A stretch of DNA of 64,000 bases from assembly GCF_009455635.1 (NCBI RefSeq), contig NZ_QPER01000002.1, positions 2,418,001-2,482,000 on the forward strand. Reading direction: 5' to 3'. This stretch comes from Paraburkholderia agricolaris (GTDB lineage: Bacteria; Pseudomonadota; Gammaproteobacteria; Burkholderiales; Burkholderiaceae). The position numbers and the translations under genes were made by a program. The stretch's first letter is position 1. Each line of letters begins with the position of its first letter. The notes below the pieces were generated by a model that was not told where the DNA came from, did no database searches, and saw only the letters and a list, made by a program, of their open reading frames with translations. Shown in pieces: positions 27,361 to 37,193 of this stretch.

Positions 27361-30300
27361 GCGCCCTCGCGTTGTCATTGCGGTTCGCGCTGAGCCTCAC
27401 GGTGGTGTGCGGTGTGGCGACGGCCTCGCCTGATGCGTTGGCGCAGGCGTCGAAAGACCCGCTGAGCGTGCTGATCGATCAGGGCAAGTACTGGCAATCG
27501 CATCACCGCGGCGACCTCGCCGAACAGGCGTGGCAGAAAGTGCTGCGCATCGATCCGAAGCAACCCGACGCGCTCTACGGCATGGGCATGGTGCTCGCCG
27601 ACCGCAAGGACGGCGCGGGAGCGCAGCAATATCTGGCGCGTCTGAAAGCGGTCGCGCCGAACTATCCGAATCTGGACGAACTGGGCCGGCGGCTCGGCGA
27701 ATCGAGCTTGCGTGATCAGACCGTCAACGACGCGCGGCGGCTCGCGCAAAGCGGTCAAAGCGCGAGTGCGGTGGAGGAATATCAGCGCGCGTTGAACGGC
27801 AAGCCGGCTACGCCCGAACTACAGCTCGAGTATTACCAGGCGCTGTCGGCCACCCCGCAGGGCTGGGACCAGGCCCGCCGCGGCCTCGAACAACTCACGC
27901 GCGATAACCCCGACGACCCGCGCTACGCCCTCGCCTACGCACAGCATCTGACCTATCGCGACACCACGCGCCGCGACGGTATCGCGCGGCTGCAGAAGCT
28001 GGCCGGCGACAGCACGGTTGGCGCGTCGGCGAAAAAGAGCTGGCGGCAAGCCTTGTTGTGGCTCGACGCACGGCCCTCCGACGCCGCGACGTACGAAGCC
28101 TATCTGCAAGGCTCACCCGACGACGCCGCGGTCAAGGCCCGCTTCGATTCGATGGTCCAGCAGGACAAGGCGGCTCGCGACCGTGCGCAGGAAAATGCCG
28201 CCGTCGATGCTCGTGGCCGCACCATCGCCGACGGTTTCGCCGCGCTCGACCGTGGCGAGCTCGACACGGCGCGGTCGAAGTTTTCATCAGTACTGGCAAA
28301 TAGTCCGAACGACACCGATGCGCTCGGCGGCATGGGTATCGCCGCGTTGAAGCAGGAACGCTTTGCCGAAGCCCGCAACTATCTGGAGCGGGCGTCGCGC
28401 AGCGGCAATCCGGCGCGCTGGAAAACCGCGCTCGATAGTGCAACCTACTGGACCTACACCAGCGACGCGATCGGCGCGCGCAGCAATGGCGAGTTCGCGA
28501 AGGCAAAGTCGCTGTTCGAACGCGCGATCGCGCTGAATCCGTCCGACGTCACCGCGCAGGTGCTGCTCGGCGAGATGCTGCTATCGAATGGCGACCCGGC
28601 CGGCGCCGAGCAGGCCTACAGAATGGCATTGCGCCGCCAGGCCGACAATCCCGATGCGATTCGCGGCCTCGTCGGCGCGCTCGCTGCACAAGGCCGTGGC
28701 GACGAAGCACTGCAATTCGCCAATCAGTTGAACAGCGAACAACAATCGAAGGCCGGCGGCATCAACCGTCTGCGTGGCGAAGCGCAGGCTGCCCAGGCGC
28801 GCGCGGCCGAAGCGCGCGGCGATCTCGGCAGCGCGCGCAGCCTGTTCGAAGACGCGTTGCTGAACAATCCCGACGATCCCTGGCTGCGCCTCGACCTCGC
28901 GCGCATTTACGTGCGCCAGGGCGCGGTGGCGAATGCCCGCAGCATGATGGACGGGCTGCTCGCCGCGCATCCCGACATGACCGACGCGCTCTACGCGAGT
29001 GCGTTGCTGTCGGCGGAAACCCAGGACTGGGCAGCCGGTCTCGCGCAACTCGAACGGATTCCGGTCACGCAGCGCACTGACGCGATGACGACCTTGCAGC
29101 ACCGCTTGTGGGTGCATCAGCAGGCCGACCTCGCGACGCGGATGGCGCGCAACGGCCAGTCGCAACAGGCGCTGGCGACCTTGCAAGCGGCCGAGCCGGT
29201 GGCCGGCAACAGCCCGGAACTGATCGGCGTGATCGCCGCCGCGTATCAGCAGGCCGGCGATCCGAATCGCGCGTTGGGCCTCGTACGCAGCGCGATGAAC
29301 GCGGCACCTGGCAATACCGATTTACTGCTGCAATACGCGGGCATTCTGTCTGCCACGCAGCAGGAAGCCGAACTCGGCATGGTGATGCGGCGGCTCGCGT
29401 CGATGCAATTGACACCGCAGCAGCGCACCGATTTCGGCAATCTGAATCTGGGGATCGTCATCAAGCAATGCGACGCGGTGCGTCAGCGCGGCGATCTGGC
29501 CAGCGCCTATGACGTGATCGCGCCGTGGCTGGCGGCGATGCCTGACAATCCCGATCTGCAAGCCGCCCTCGGCCGCCTCTATTCGAGCGCCGGCGACGAC
29601 CGCAATGCGCTCGCCAGTTACCGCGTCGCGCTGCAACGCAAGCCGGACGACCTGAACCTGCTGCAGGCGGGCATCTCCGCGGCGACCGGGGCGAAACAGT
29701 TCAGCTATGCCGAATCGCTCGCGCGGCAAGCGCTCGCGGCGGCCCCTGGTGACCCGGGCGTGCTGGCGACGGTCGGGCGCATGTATCGCGCCGAAGGCAA
29801 GCTGTCACTCGCGTCGACGTATCTGCAGCGCTCGCTGGTCGCGGCCAATACGCCGCTGATGGCCAACGCGCCACGCGCCAATGCACCGAGCAACGTGCCG
29901 CGCGGCTGGGAAGTCGCGATGCGCCGGATCGGCGCGACGCCGCTGCCGGGCACCAATCCCTTCGAAGGTAAAACCGCCACGATCTCGCCGAGCGACGCCG
30001 ACAACGCCGCGTTTGCCGGCGGCGGCTCCAATGCCGCGCGTGCCTCGCTTCCGTACTCGCAGTCTTCCTTGCCGTCACAGACCGTGCCGAACTATCCGCC
30101 ACCCACGCAGCCCGCGCCCTACGTCGCGCCTTACACGGCACCCGCGCCGCAGCCGTATTTGCCCAATGCCGCGCCGGCCGCCGTGCCTTATAACGCGCCG
30201 CTGCCCGGCGTCAACACAGGGGGCTACGGCCAGGGGAGCAACGGATCGAGCCAGTCAGGCGCGCCGTTGCAACCGTATCCGGGCCAGGGCCAGCCGCAGA

Positions 30301-32123
30301 TGCAGCAGGTCCCGCAGCAGCAGTACAACCCGGGGTATCCGCAGCAGGCTGGTTATCCGCAGCAAGGCGGCTACCCGCAACAAGGTGGTTATCCGCAGCA
30401 GGCTCAGTACCCGCAGCAGGTACCGGACGGTTATACGGCCACGCCATGGCCGATGTCGCCCGCCGCGCGTGAAGCGCAGGCCAACGCCGGTTCGATGCAG
30501 CCGCCGCGTTATGCGAATTCGTCCGCGAGCACGAAACGCTCGGCCAGCAAGAAACAAAGCGCGTCAAAGAGCAATCGCAACACGCAGGCCTATGCGCAGG
30601 CGCCGTATGGGCAGCAAGCTTATCCGCAGCAGCAACAGCCCTATTACGGCCAGCAGCCTTATCCGCAGCAGCAGGGTTACGCGCAACAGCCCTATCAACC
30701 GGTTCCGCCGCAGCAGGCTTACGCTCAGCAACCCTATCAGCCGTATCCGGGTCAGGGTTCGGGTTATTACGCGCAACAGCAGCAACCGTACATTCCGCAG
30801 CCGCCGACCGGTTATGCGCAGCCGTATTACCCGCAGCAACCTGGTGCGAACGGCAATGGCGGCGGCTACCCGCAACCGAACGTTGCCAATACGCAGACGC
30901 TTGGTGTAGCGGAGGAACTGGCTCAGGTCAATCGCGAGCAATCGAGCACGGTGTCGGGCGGGATTGTGTTCCGCAACCGTTCGGGCGAGGACGGGCTGTC
31001 GACGCTGACCGATATCGAAGCGCCCATTCAGGGGCGCATCAAGGCGGGCAACGGCCACATTGTGGTGACCGCCACGCCGGTTACGCTGGATGCCGGCACT
31101 GCTTCGGGCAATCTCTCGACGCTTGCGCGATTCGGCGCGGGACTATCCAATAGCACATCCGCGATCGCGGCAGTCACCGGCAACAACACTTATGGCAGCC
31201 AGACCGCCAACGGTGTGGGTTTGTCGCTCGGCTACGAAGCGCGCAGCTTTAGCGGCGATATCGGCGTGACGCCGCTCGGCTTCCCTGAGAAAACCGTCGT
31301 GGGCGGCCTGCAATACAACGGCGGCATCACCGACAAGGTGTCTTATTCGCTGGCTATCGCCCGCCGCGCGGTGACGGACAGCCTGCTTTCGTATGCGGGC
31401 GCGCGCGATTCCGGCTCCGGCCTCGAGTGGGGCGGCGTCACTTCCAACGGCGGCCTCGGCAGCCTTGCATGGGACGACGGCACCAGTGGCCTGTACGTGA
31501 ATGCCGCGTATCAGTACTACCAGGGTTACAACGTTGCGAGCAACAACGCGGTCAAGGGCGGCGGCGGAGTCTATACGCGCGTCTTCAAGGATGCGGATCA
31601 GACGCTGACTGTCGGCGTGAACACGACACTGATGCGGTATAACAAGAACCTGTCGTACTTCACCTACGGTCAGGGTGGGTACTTCAGTCCGCAGCAGTAT
31701 GTGATTCTGAATCTGCCGGTGGAATGGACTGGGCGCAATGGGCAGTTCACTTATGACGTGAAGGGGTCGATCGGCGTGCAGCATTATCGTCAGGACGCGT
31801 CGAACTACTTCCCGCTCAATGACGGGTCCAACCGCCAGGCTACTGCGGCGGCGATAGCCAATCTTATTGGCACGGGTGTGGATGGTGGTGCGGTTTATCC
31901 TGGGCAGAGTAAGACTGGGCTTTCTTATTCGCTTAGTGCGGTGGGGGAATATCAACTGGCACCGCAGTTGGCGTTTGGGGCGACTGCGTCGCTCGGCAAT
32001 GCTTATGAGTATCGGGAGTGGCTTGCGGCGGTTTATGTGCGGTATAGTTTTAGCAGGCAGACGGGGTTGCAGCCATTTCCGCCTACGCCGCTTAGTTCGC
32101 CGTATTTGTCGTTGTCGAATTAG
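27351..32123 (+). CDS. bcsC: Cellulose export outer-membrane protein BcsC, with a Q/Y/P-rich linker
   Basis: A 1590-residue outer-membrane exporter. A signal peptide (about 1-33) is followed by a long TPR superhelix (about 40-880, at least 15 repeats such as LLGEMLLSNGDPAGAEQAYR). Residues about 900-1170 are a low-complexity segment with repeated YPQQGG/YPQQ units, PYGQQAY and a short Lys/Ser-rich patch (ASKKQSASKS). From about 1185 to the end comes the BcsC C-terminal beta-barrel (SGGIVFRNRSGEDGLSTL through VYVRYSFSRQTG). The TPRs are periplasmic and the barrel lets glucan out. The ATG at 27351 lies inside the end of bcsZ; an in-frame reading back to 26988 is only overlap. The last 400 bp become G/T-rich in third positions. 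Confidence 0.94.
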   Translation: MRLSALALSLRFALSLTVVCGVATASPDALAQASKDPLSVLIDQGKYWQSHHRGDLAEQAWQKVLRIDPKQPDALYGMGMVLADRKDGAGAQQYLARLKAVAPNYPNLDELGRRLGESSLRDQTVNDARRLAQSGQSASAVEEYQRALNGKPATPELQLEYYQALSATPQGWDQARRGLEQLTRDNPDDPRYALAYAQHLTYRDTTRRDGIARLQKLAGDSTVGASAKKSWRQALLWLDARPSDAATYEAYLQGSPDDAAVKARFDSMVQQDKAARDRAQENAAVDARGRTIADGFAALDRGELDTARSKFSSVLANSPNDTDALGGMGIAALKQERFAEARNYLERASRSGNPARWKTALDSATYWTYTSDAIGARSNGEFAKAKSLFERAIALNPSDVTAQVLLGEMLLSNGDPAGAEQAYRMALRRQADNPDAIRGLVGALAAQGRGDEALQFANQLNSEQQSKAGGINRLRGEAQAAQARAAEARGDLGSARSLFEDALLNNPDDPWLRLDLARIYVRQGAVANARSMMDGLLAAHPDMTDALYASALLSAETQDWAAGLAQLERIPVTQRTDAMTTLQHRLWVHQQADLATRMARNGQSQQALATLQAAEPVAGNSPELIGVIAAAYQQAGDPNRALGLVRSAMNAAPGNTDLLLQYAGILSATQQEAELGMVMRRLASMQLTPQQRTDFGNLNLGIVIKQCDAVRQRGDLASAYDVIAPWLAAMPDNPDLQAALGRLYSSAGDDRNALASYRVALQRKPDDLNLLQAGISAATGAKQFSYAESLARQALAAAPGDPGVLATVGRMYRAEGKLSLASTYLQRSLVAANTPLMANAPRANAPSNVPRGWEVAMRRIGATPLPGTNPFEGKTATISPSDADNAAFAGGGSNAARASLPYSQSSLPSQTVPNYPPPTQPAPYVAPYTAPAPQPYLPNAAPAAVPYNAPLPGVNTGGYGQGSNGSSQSGAPLQPYPGQGQPQMQQVPQQQYNPGYPQQAGYPQQGGYPQQGGYPQQAQYPQQVPDGYTATPWPMSPAAREAQANAGSMQPPRYANSSASTKRSASKKQSASKSNRNTQAYAQAPYGQQAYPQQQQPYYGQQPYPQQQGYAQQPYQPVPPQQAYAQQPYQPYPGQGSGYYAQQQQPYIPQPPTGYAQPYYPQQPGANGNGGGYPQPNVANTQTLGVAEELAQVNREQSSTVSGGIVFRNRSGEDGLSTLTDIEAPIQGRIKAGNGHIVVTATPVTLDAGTASGNLSTLARFGAGLSNSTSAIAAVTGNNTYGSQTANGVGLSLGYEARSFSGDIGVTPLGFPEKTVVGGLQYNGGITDKVSYSLAIARRAVTDSLLSYAGARDSGSGLEWGGVTSNGGLGSLAWDDGTSGLYVNAAYQYYQGYNVASNNAVKGGGGVYTRVFKDADQTLTVGVNTTLMRYNKNLSYFTYGQGGYFSPQQYVILNLPVEWTGRNGQFTYDVKGSIGVQHYRQDASNYFPLNDGSNRQATAAAIANLIGTGVDGGAVYPGQSKTGLSYSLSAVGEYQLAPQLAFGATASLGNAYEYREWLAAVYVRYSFSRQTGLQPFPPTPLSSPYLSLSN

Positions 32124-32210
32124 GGGCCTGCTCGGCGGTTTTGGTTTTTGGTTTTTTGCGTGTTGGGCTTTCCTTGCTGTGTTGGTGGTCTGTTCTGGTG
32201 TTGGTCTTTT

Positions 32211-32740
32211 GGCCTTTCCTTGTTTTGTTAGTGGTCTATTAGCGTTGCCCCTGTGCGGGGCGGCACCTACTTCTCTTTGCCGCCGCAAAGAGAAGTAGGC
32301 AAGAGAAAGCGGCTTAAACCGCTAATTCTTAAGCGGGTCCCCCGCACAGTCACGGTAGTGGTACATCTGGAATCTGTCGCCTCGCGCACTTCGCCTCAGT
32401 GACAAGGCAGTCATACCTCCGGCGGCGCTGCGCGCGCCGATGCCCGGTTCAAAAAAACCATCAGTTATGCGAATCGCCCGCCAGGTTTCCCTGGCAGACC
32501 CGTCCGCGACGCACGTAGTGCGGAGTGGGAGCTGATGAGTCCTTTGTCAACGGCGCGGAGTGTGCGAGAGCACGGATTCCAGATGCACCACTACCGTGGC
32601 TGCGCGGGGGACCCGCTTATGAGCTGGCGGGGTAAAGCCGCTTTCTTTTGCCTACTTTTCTTTGCGGCAGGCAAAGAAAAGTAGGTGCCCCCCCGCACAG
32701 GGGGAACGCTAATAGACCACTAACAAAACAAGGAAAGGCC
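32211..32740. repeat. Palindromic intergenic repeat, copy B (intact, 530 bp)
   Basis: The whole element is an imperfect palindrome. The left arm starting GGCCTTTCCTTGTTTTGTTA at 32211 pairs with the right arm ending at 32740, with close matching for the outer 105 bp and weaker matching for at least 60 bp more (AAGCGGGTCCCCCGC and GGTAGTGG both recur inverted). Nested hairpins with stem CCTACTT(T/C)TCTTTGC occur in each arm. The centre (about 32400-32560) is non-coding. A partial extra copy of the outer end lies just to the left (32165-32205). It separates the converging bcsC and DUF2252 genes. Copy A is at 12995-14790. Confidence 0.88.
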
Positions 32741-32785
32741 AAAAGCCCAAAAGCCCAACCCCCATCGCCACGCGAAAAAAATCCC

Positions 32786-34012
32786 TTATTTCCCCTCATT
32801 AGCATACCGCCGGCAATGCTCCAAATACCCCACAGCATGACTACTCACCAACTCTAAAATACTCTTCCAAAGCCACCCCGGCGCATCGAGCGTCTTCGAC
32901 CGATTCCTCCGCAACTCCGCAAGCCACCCCGCGCGCTCCCCCGCATCCATCTGCCGCGCATGCGCCTTCCCCACCACCAACGCAAGAAAGCGCGCAGCTC
33001 TCATCGCCTCATCCTGCGTCAACTGCTCAATCGTCAACTTCATATCCTGCGGCAGCAACTCCCGTATCACAACAGCCCGATCCGATAACCGCGCCGCCCG
33101 CATCCGCTCGCCCAGCGATGGCGACAAATGCCGCGCCCCCTCCACCACCCGTTCGGCGTTATCCCGCGGCATGCGCACGCCTGGATACCGCGGCGCCGCC
33201 GCCTGCGCGGCTTCCTTGATGTCGATCAGGCACAGGTCGTCACCATCCACCGCAGCACCGTCGATATCCAGTAGCACCGCATACCGTAACCGCCCCAGCG
33301 AACTGCACCCCTTCACCCAGTACGCCGCATCGAGCACCTCGACATCCGCGCCGTCGCCAGCGCCACGCAATACCGTCGCGAGCCGCGCCAGCGATCCCTT
33401 CTCGAACAACGCCTCGATCTCGCGCCGCTCACGCTTCGCCAGCGGCCAGAAACGCGAGCCAAGCGGAATGGTCGGCTCGACATCCTCAATCCGCTCCTCC
33501 GCCAGATGACGCCACGAACGGCGCACCGCCTCCTTCATCACGACCCTCACCGCCTCCGGTTTCTCGGCATGGATATCGGCTTCGCCGGCCGCCTCGTCGA
33601 AGGCGCGCTCGTAGCCGTCCGCCAACGCTTCCATCATGTGCACCGTGGTCAGGCCAGGCAGGTCCGAACCGCGCGCGGCCGTCGCCAGTGACAACCCAAG
33701 GCGGATCAGGTCGTGCGCCGGATTGCCGATCACCGTCTGGTCGAGGTCGCGAATCAGGATCTCGACGCGCCCCTCTCCATCGGCAACCGGCCCAAGATTG
33801 CCGCTATGGCAATCGCCGCAGATCCAGATCGCCGGCCCCTCGGGCAAAGTGTGGCTCTCCATCCCGTCGAGCCATTCGTAGAACTTGCTCGTGTTGCCGC
33901 GCACATAGGCATGCGCCGAACGCGCCATTCTGGCGTTGCGACGGGCGGTCAATAACGCCTGCCGTACCTCCGGCTTAGGCAGCTTGTTTCGTGTGATGTT
34001 TTTCTTCGGCAT
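32786..34012 (-). CDS. DUF2252 family protein
   Basis: A 408-residue soluble protein of the DUF2252 family, whose fold is related to aminoglycoside phosphotransferase-like kinases. Visible motifs: a basic N-terminus, then AIWICGDCHSGNLGPVADG (analogous to the catalytic loop HGDLHxxN) and ILIRDLDQTVIGNPAHDLIR (like the metal-binding DxD). Others are RYAVLLDIDG and LVVGKAHARQMD. The catalysed reaction is not established for the family. Three to four hundred bases at the 3' end have A/C-rich plus strand, that is G/T-rich coding strand, adjoining the repeat. No neighbour suggests a pathway. Confidence 0.88.
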   Translation of the reverse strand: MPKKNITRNKLPKPEVRQALLTARRNARMARSAHAYVRGNTSKFYEWLDGMESHTLPEGPAIWICGDCHSGNLGPVADGEGRVEILIRDLDQTVIGNPAHDLIRLGLSLATAARGSDLPGLTTVHMMEALADGYERAFDEAAGEADIHAEKPEAVRVVMKEAVRRSWRHLAEERIEDVEPTIPLGSRFWPLAKRERREIEALFEKGSLARLATVLRGAGDGADVEVLDAAYWVKGCSSLGRLRYAVLLDIDGAAVDGDDLCLIDIKEAAQAAAPRYPGVRMPRDNAERVVEGARHLSPSLGERMRAARLSDRAVVIRELLPQDMKLTIEQLTQDEAMRAARFLALVVGKAHARQMDAGERAGWLAELRRNRSKTLDAPGWLWKSILELVSSHAVGYLEHCRRYANEGK

Positions 34013-34477
34013 CCTGGCGTCCGCATTTGTTGAAGTTCGAATCCGGTGTGGCGCTCAACCCGCACCTTGCTCCCGTTGGCGCAAGCGAACAAGAGCGGGC
34101 AGCACGAAACACGCCTGACTCTTTCCCGCCACCCAGGCGCACCGCTCATGCCTCACTCAAGCAACAGACCTCCAGCCCAAACCGGCGACGCGTGCGCTTC
34201 TTTCCGGATCCAGCGCACATACTCGATCCAATGCAGGTAAAACTTGCGAGGCGATTCGCGCCGATTGTTCGGCTAAACCCGCAGAGCCCCTTCTGTTATG
34301 CCAACAGGGGGCGTTGTAGCCTACAATTATTGCTGCCGCGCAGCCGCTTCGTGGCCGCCTCATCCCCGCGGTACACAGCAGAAGATTCATCCCACCTCCT
34401 GCTGAGCATCCACGCGCGCCATGCGCGTCGGCAGAGTGGGGACACACTCATTGACGTGAACTCTGTGGAGCGCAGCA
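34013..34477. other. Intergenic region between DUF2252 and hybrid kinase
   Basis: 465 bp with no gene I can support. It must carry promoters for the divergent genes; an AT-richer stretch with TTGTAGCCTACAATTATTGC around 34310-34335 is the best candidate, and it includes the small palindrome TTGTAGCCTACAA. Confidence 0.4.
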
Positions 34478-37159
34478 ATGCCATTCCCGGCACAAGACCA
34501 CGGCTGCCCCGGCTGGAACGGGGAAATGGCGCGGCGCATCAGCGAATTCGACTGGAGTGCGACCAGCCTCGGCCCCATAGAAGACTGGCCACGCAGTCTC
34601 ACCGCTGCCGTTCAAATGCTGCTCGCGTCGCCCGTGCCCCTCGTGCTCCTATGGGGGAAACCGGGCTACATGATCTATAACGACGCCTACGCGATTTTCG
34701 CGGGCGGACGGCATCCCTATCTGCTCGGTTGTCCAGTCGAACGCGGCTGGCCGGAAGTCGCCGACTTCAACCGTCACGTGATGGTGACCTGTCTGGCCGG
34801 CGGCACCCTGTCGTATCGCGACAAGGAACTGGTTCTGCTGCGCGACGGCAAGCCCGAAGACGTCTGGATGGACCTCTACTACAGCCCGGTCGCCGACGAT
34901 AGCGGCGCCCCCGCGGGCGTCCTCGCGATGGTCGTCGAAACCACCACGCGCGTACTGACCGAACGCTGGCGGCAACGCGCCGAGGCGGAACTGCACGAAA
35001 CCAACGAACGCCTGCAACTCGCACTCAATACCGGCGCCGTGCTCGGCACCTGGGTGCTTGACGTGCGCACCGGCACCGTCACTGGCGACGAACGTTTCGC
35101 GCGCACCTTTTCGTTTCCGCTGGACGAGGCCGCGAAAGGAGTCGAGCGTCATGCCGCGACGCAAGTGATCCATCCCGACGACCAGCCGCTCAACGATCAC
35201 TTGACGATCGAAGCGATGCGCACCGGCCAGCCGTTTCGCGCGGAGTACCGGATTCGCCGTCCCGACGGCGACTATATGTGGGTGCAGGCAAACGGCCAGT
35301 GCGAGTTCGACGAACATGGAGAGCCGACGCGCTTTCCCGGCGTGCTGATCGACATTCACGAACGCAAGATCGCCGAGCAATCGCTGCGTCAGTTGACCGA
35401 AACACTCGAACAACGCGTCGCCGACGAAGTCTCCGCACGCGCGCTCGCCGAAGAGCAGTTGCGCCAGGCCCAGAAAATGGAAGCGATCGGCAGCCTGACA
35501 GGCGGCGTCGCGCACGACTTCAACAACGTGCTGCAAGTGATCAACGGCAATCTGCAAATGCTCGCCGCCGATGCGGACTGCAATCCGGCCACCTTGCGGC
35601 GCTTGTCCGCCGCAACCGACGCCGTCAAACGCGGTGCGAAACTGGCCGCGCATCTGCTCGCCTTCGCGAGGCGCCAGCCGCTCTCGCCTACCGTGCTGAA
35701 CCCGCGCCGTCTGCTGGCCGGCATGAGCGAGATGCTGCACCGGGCGCTCGGCGAAACGGTCAAGATCGAAACGATATTGAGCGACGACCTGTGGCATGTG
35801 CAGGTCGATCGCAACCAGCTCGAAAACGCCCTGCTCAATCTCGCGATCAATGCCCGCGATGCGATGCGAGCAGACGGCACACTCACCGTGCGCGCGACGA
35901 ACCGTGTGCTGGACGCCCAGTTCTGCCGTGGCGAACCGGAACTCTCGCCGGGCGAATACGTGGTGTTCTCAGTGACCGACACGGGCACCGGCATGAAACC
36001 CGAAATCCTCGAGCACGTGTTTGAACCGTTCTTCACGACCAAGCCCGACGGTCATGGCACCGGCCTGGGCTTAAGCATGGTGTTCGGTTTCGTCAGACAA
36101 AGCGGCGGCCATACGGTGATCGACAGCGAGGTGGGGCGCGGCACCACGGTCTCGCTGTATTTCCCGCGCTGCTGCGAGCCGGAAACAGTCGAAACCGCCG
36201 ATCAGACTGCGGCGCCGGTGGGCGGCGGCGAAACGATTCTGGTGGTCGAGGACGATGCGGATGTCCGTCTGACCGCCGTCGAAATGCTCGCGCAACTCGG
36301 CTATAAGGTGCTGACTGCATCCAGTGGCGATGCGGCGCTCGAGTTCATCGATAGCGACGTGCCGATCGATCTGCTGTTTACCGACGTCGTGATGCCCGGC
36401 CAGGTAAAAAGCGTGGAACTGGCGCAGCGCGCGGCGGCTCGCTCGCCCACGGTGCCGACGCTCTTCACCTCCGGCTATACACGCGACGAAATCGTCCATC
36501 ACGGCAAGCTCGACGCCGGCATCACGCTGCTCTCCAAACCCTACCGGCGCGACGATCTCGCGCGCAAAGTGCGCGTCGTGCTAAACGCCGGCGTCGTCAG
36601 CGTGGGTGATGGACGCATCGCCCCTTGCGTGCCGCGCACGGTCTACGATCCGGCCGGCTCGTCCGGCGTATCCGAACCGCGCGAAAGTCCGCATGCGGTT
36701 GCCCCTTTGATCGAGAGTTCGCTCGCAAGCGCCACCGCGAGCTCGCTGGCGGATTCCCTGACGAGTTCGGCGGTCCCCCAGCCCGGCACACCGGCTCGTC
36801 TGCTGCTGGTCGAAGACGACGCCGATTCGCGCGATGCGCTCAACGATCTGCTCGGTGCGCTGGGTTTCGACTGCACCGCGGTCGCGAGCGCCGAAGAAGC
36901 GCTGGCACTGGTGCCCACGCAACACTTCGATGTGCTGCTCACGGACCTGACGTTGCCCGGCATGTCCGGCGACAACCTGGCGCGCGCGGTGCTCGGTCAG
37001 CAGCCGGACATCCGCGTGTTGCTGGTGTCGGGTTACGGCGAGAATGCCGAGATCGGCGACACCATCCCGGGCGCACGGCTGCTCGGCAAGCCGCTCGATA
37101 TCTCGCAGTTGCGGCACCAACTCGCCGAGTGGCTCGATCACACGGAGGCGGCCTCCTAG
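34478..37159 (+). CDS. Hybrid sensor histidine kinase with two receiver domains
   Basis: An 893-residue cytosolic protein without membrane segments. Order: an N-terminal PAS-like domain (about 20-165), a PAS/PAC domain (about 190-310, ending GVLIDIHERKIAEQSLRQL), the kinase core with the phosphorylated His in GGVAHDFNNVLQV (near 345; HDFNN type), and an ATPase domain with NALLNLAINARDAM, DTGTGM and GHGTGLGLSMVFGF. The first receiver (584-700) has Asp in LFTDVVMPG, where the usual glycine-rich loop is altered (GQVKSVEL). The second receiver (773-885) has Asp in LLTDLTLPGMSG. It is a multistep phosphorelay protein with unknown signal. DUF72 lies 34 bp downstream on the same strand. Confidence 0.92.
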   Translation: MPFPAQDHGCPGWNGEMARRISEFDWSATSLGPIEDWPRSLTAAVQMLLASPVPLVLLWGKPGYMIYNDAYAIFAGGRHPYLLGCPVERGWPEVADFNRHVMVTCLAGGTLSYRDKELVLLRDGKPEDVWMDLYYSPVADDSGAPAGVLAMVVETTTRVLTERWRQRAEAELHETNERLQLALNTGAVLGTWVLDVRTGTVTGDERFARTFSFPLDEAAKGVERHAATQVIHPDDQPLNDHLTIEAMRTGQPFRAEYRIRRPDGDYMWVQANGQCEFDEHGEPTRFPGVLIDIHERKIAEQSLRQLTETLEQRVADEVSARALAEEQLRQAQKMEAIGSLTGGVAHDFNNVLQVINGNLQMLAADADCNPATLRRLSAATDAVKRGAKLAAHLLAFARRQPLSPTVLNPRRLLAGMSEMLHRALGETVKIETILSDDLWHVQVDRNQLENALLNLAINARDAMRADGTLTVRATNRVLDAQFCRGEPELSPGEYVVFSVTDTGTGMKPEILEHVFEPFFTTKPDGHGTGLGLSMVFGFVRQSGGHTVIDSEVGRGTTVSLYFPRCCEPETVETADQTAAPVGGGETILVVEDDADVRLTAVEMLAQLGYKVLTASSGDAALEFIDSDVPIDLLFTDVVMPGQVKSVELAQRAAARSPTVPTLFTSGYTRDEIVHHGKLDAGITLLSKPYRRDDLARKVRVVLNAGVVSVGDGRIAPCVPRTVYDPAGSSGVSEPRESPHAVAPLIESSLASATASSLADSLTSSAVPQPGTPARLLLVEDDADSRDALNDLLGALGFDCTAVASAEEALALVPTQHFDVLLTDLTLPGMSGDNLARAVLGQQPDIRVLLVSGYGENAEIGDTIPGARLLGKPLDISQLRHQLAEWLDHTEAAS

Positions 37160-37193
37160 CGGAGTCCTTTGCGCAAATCACACGGACCCGCCG

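Noticed and set aside
32617..32838. 73-codon minus-strand frame in the right arm of copy B
   Set aside because: Lies mostly in the repeat arm and low-complexity flank; no ribosome site or codon signal.
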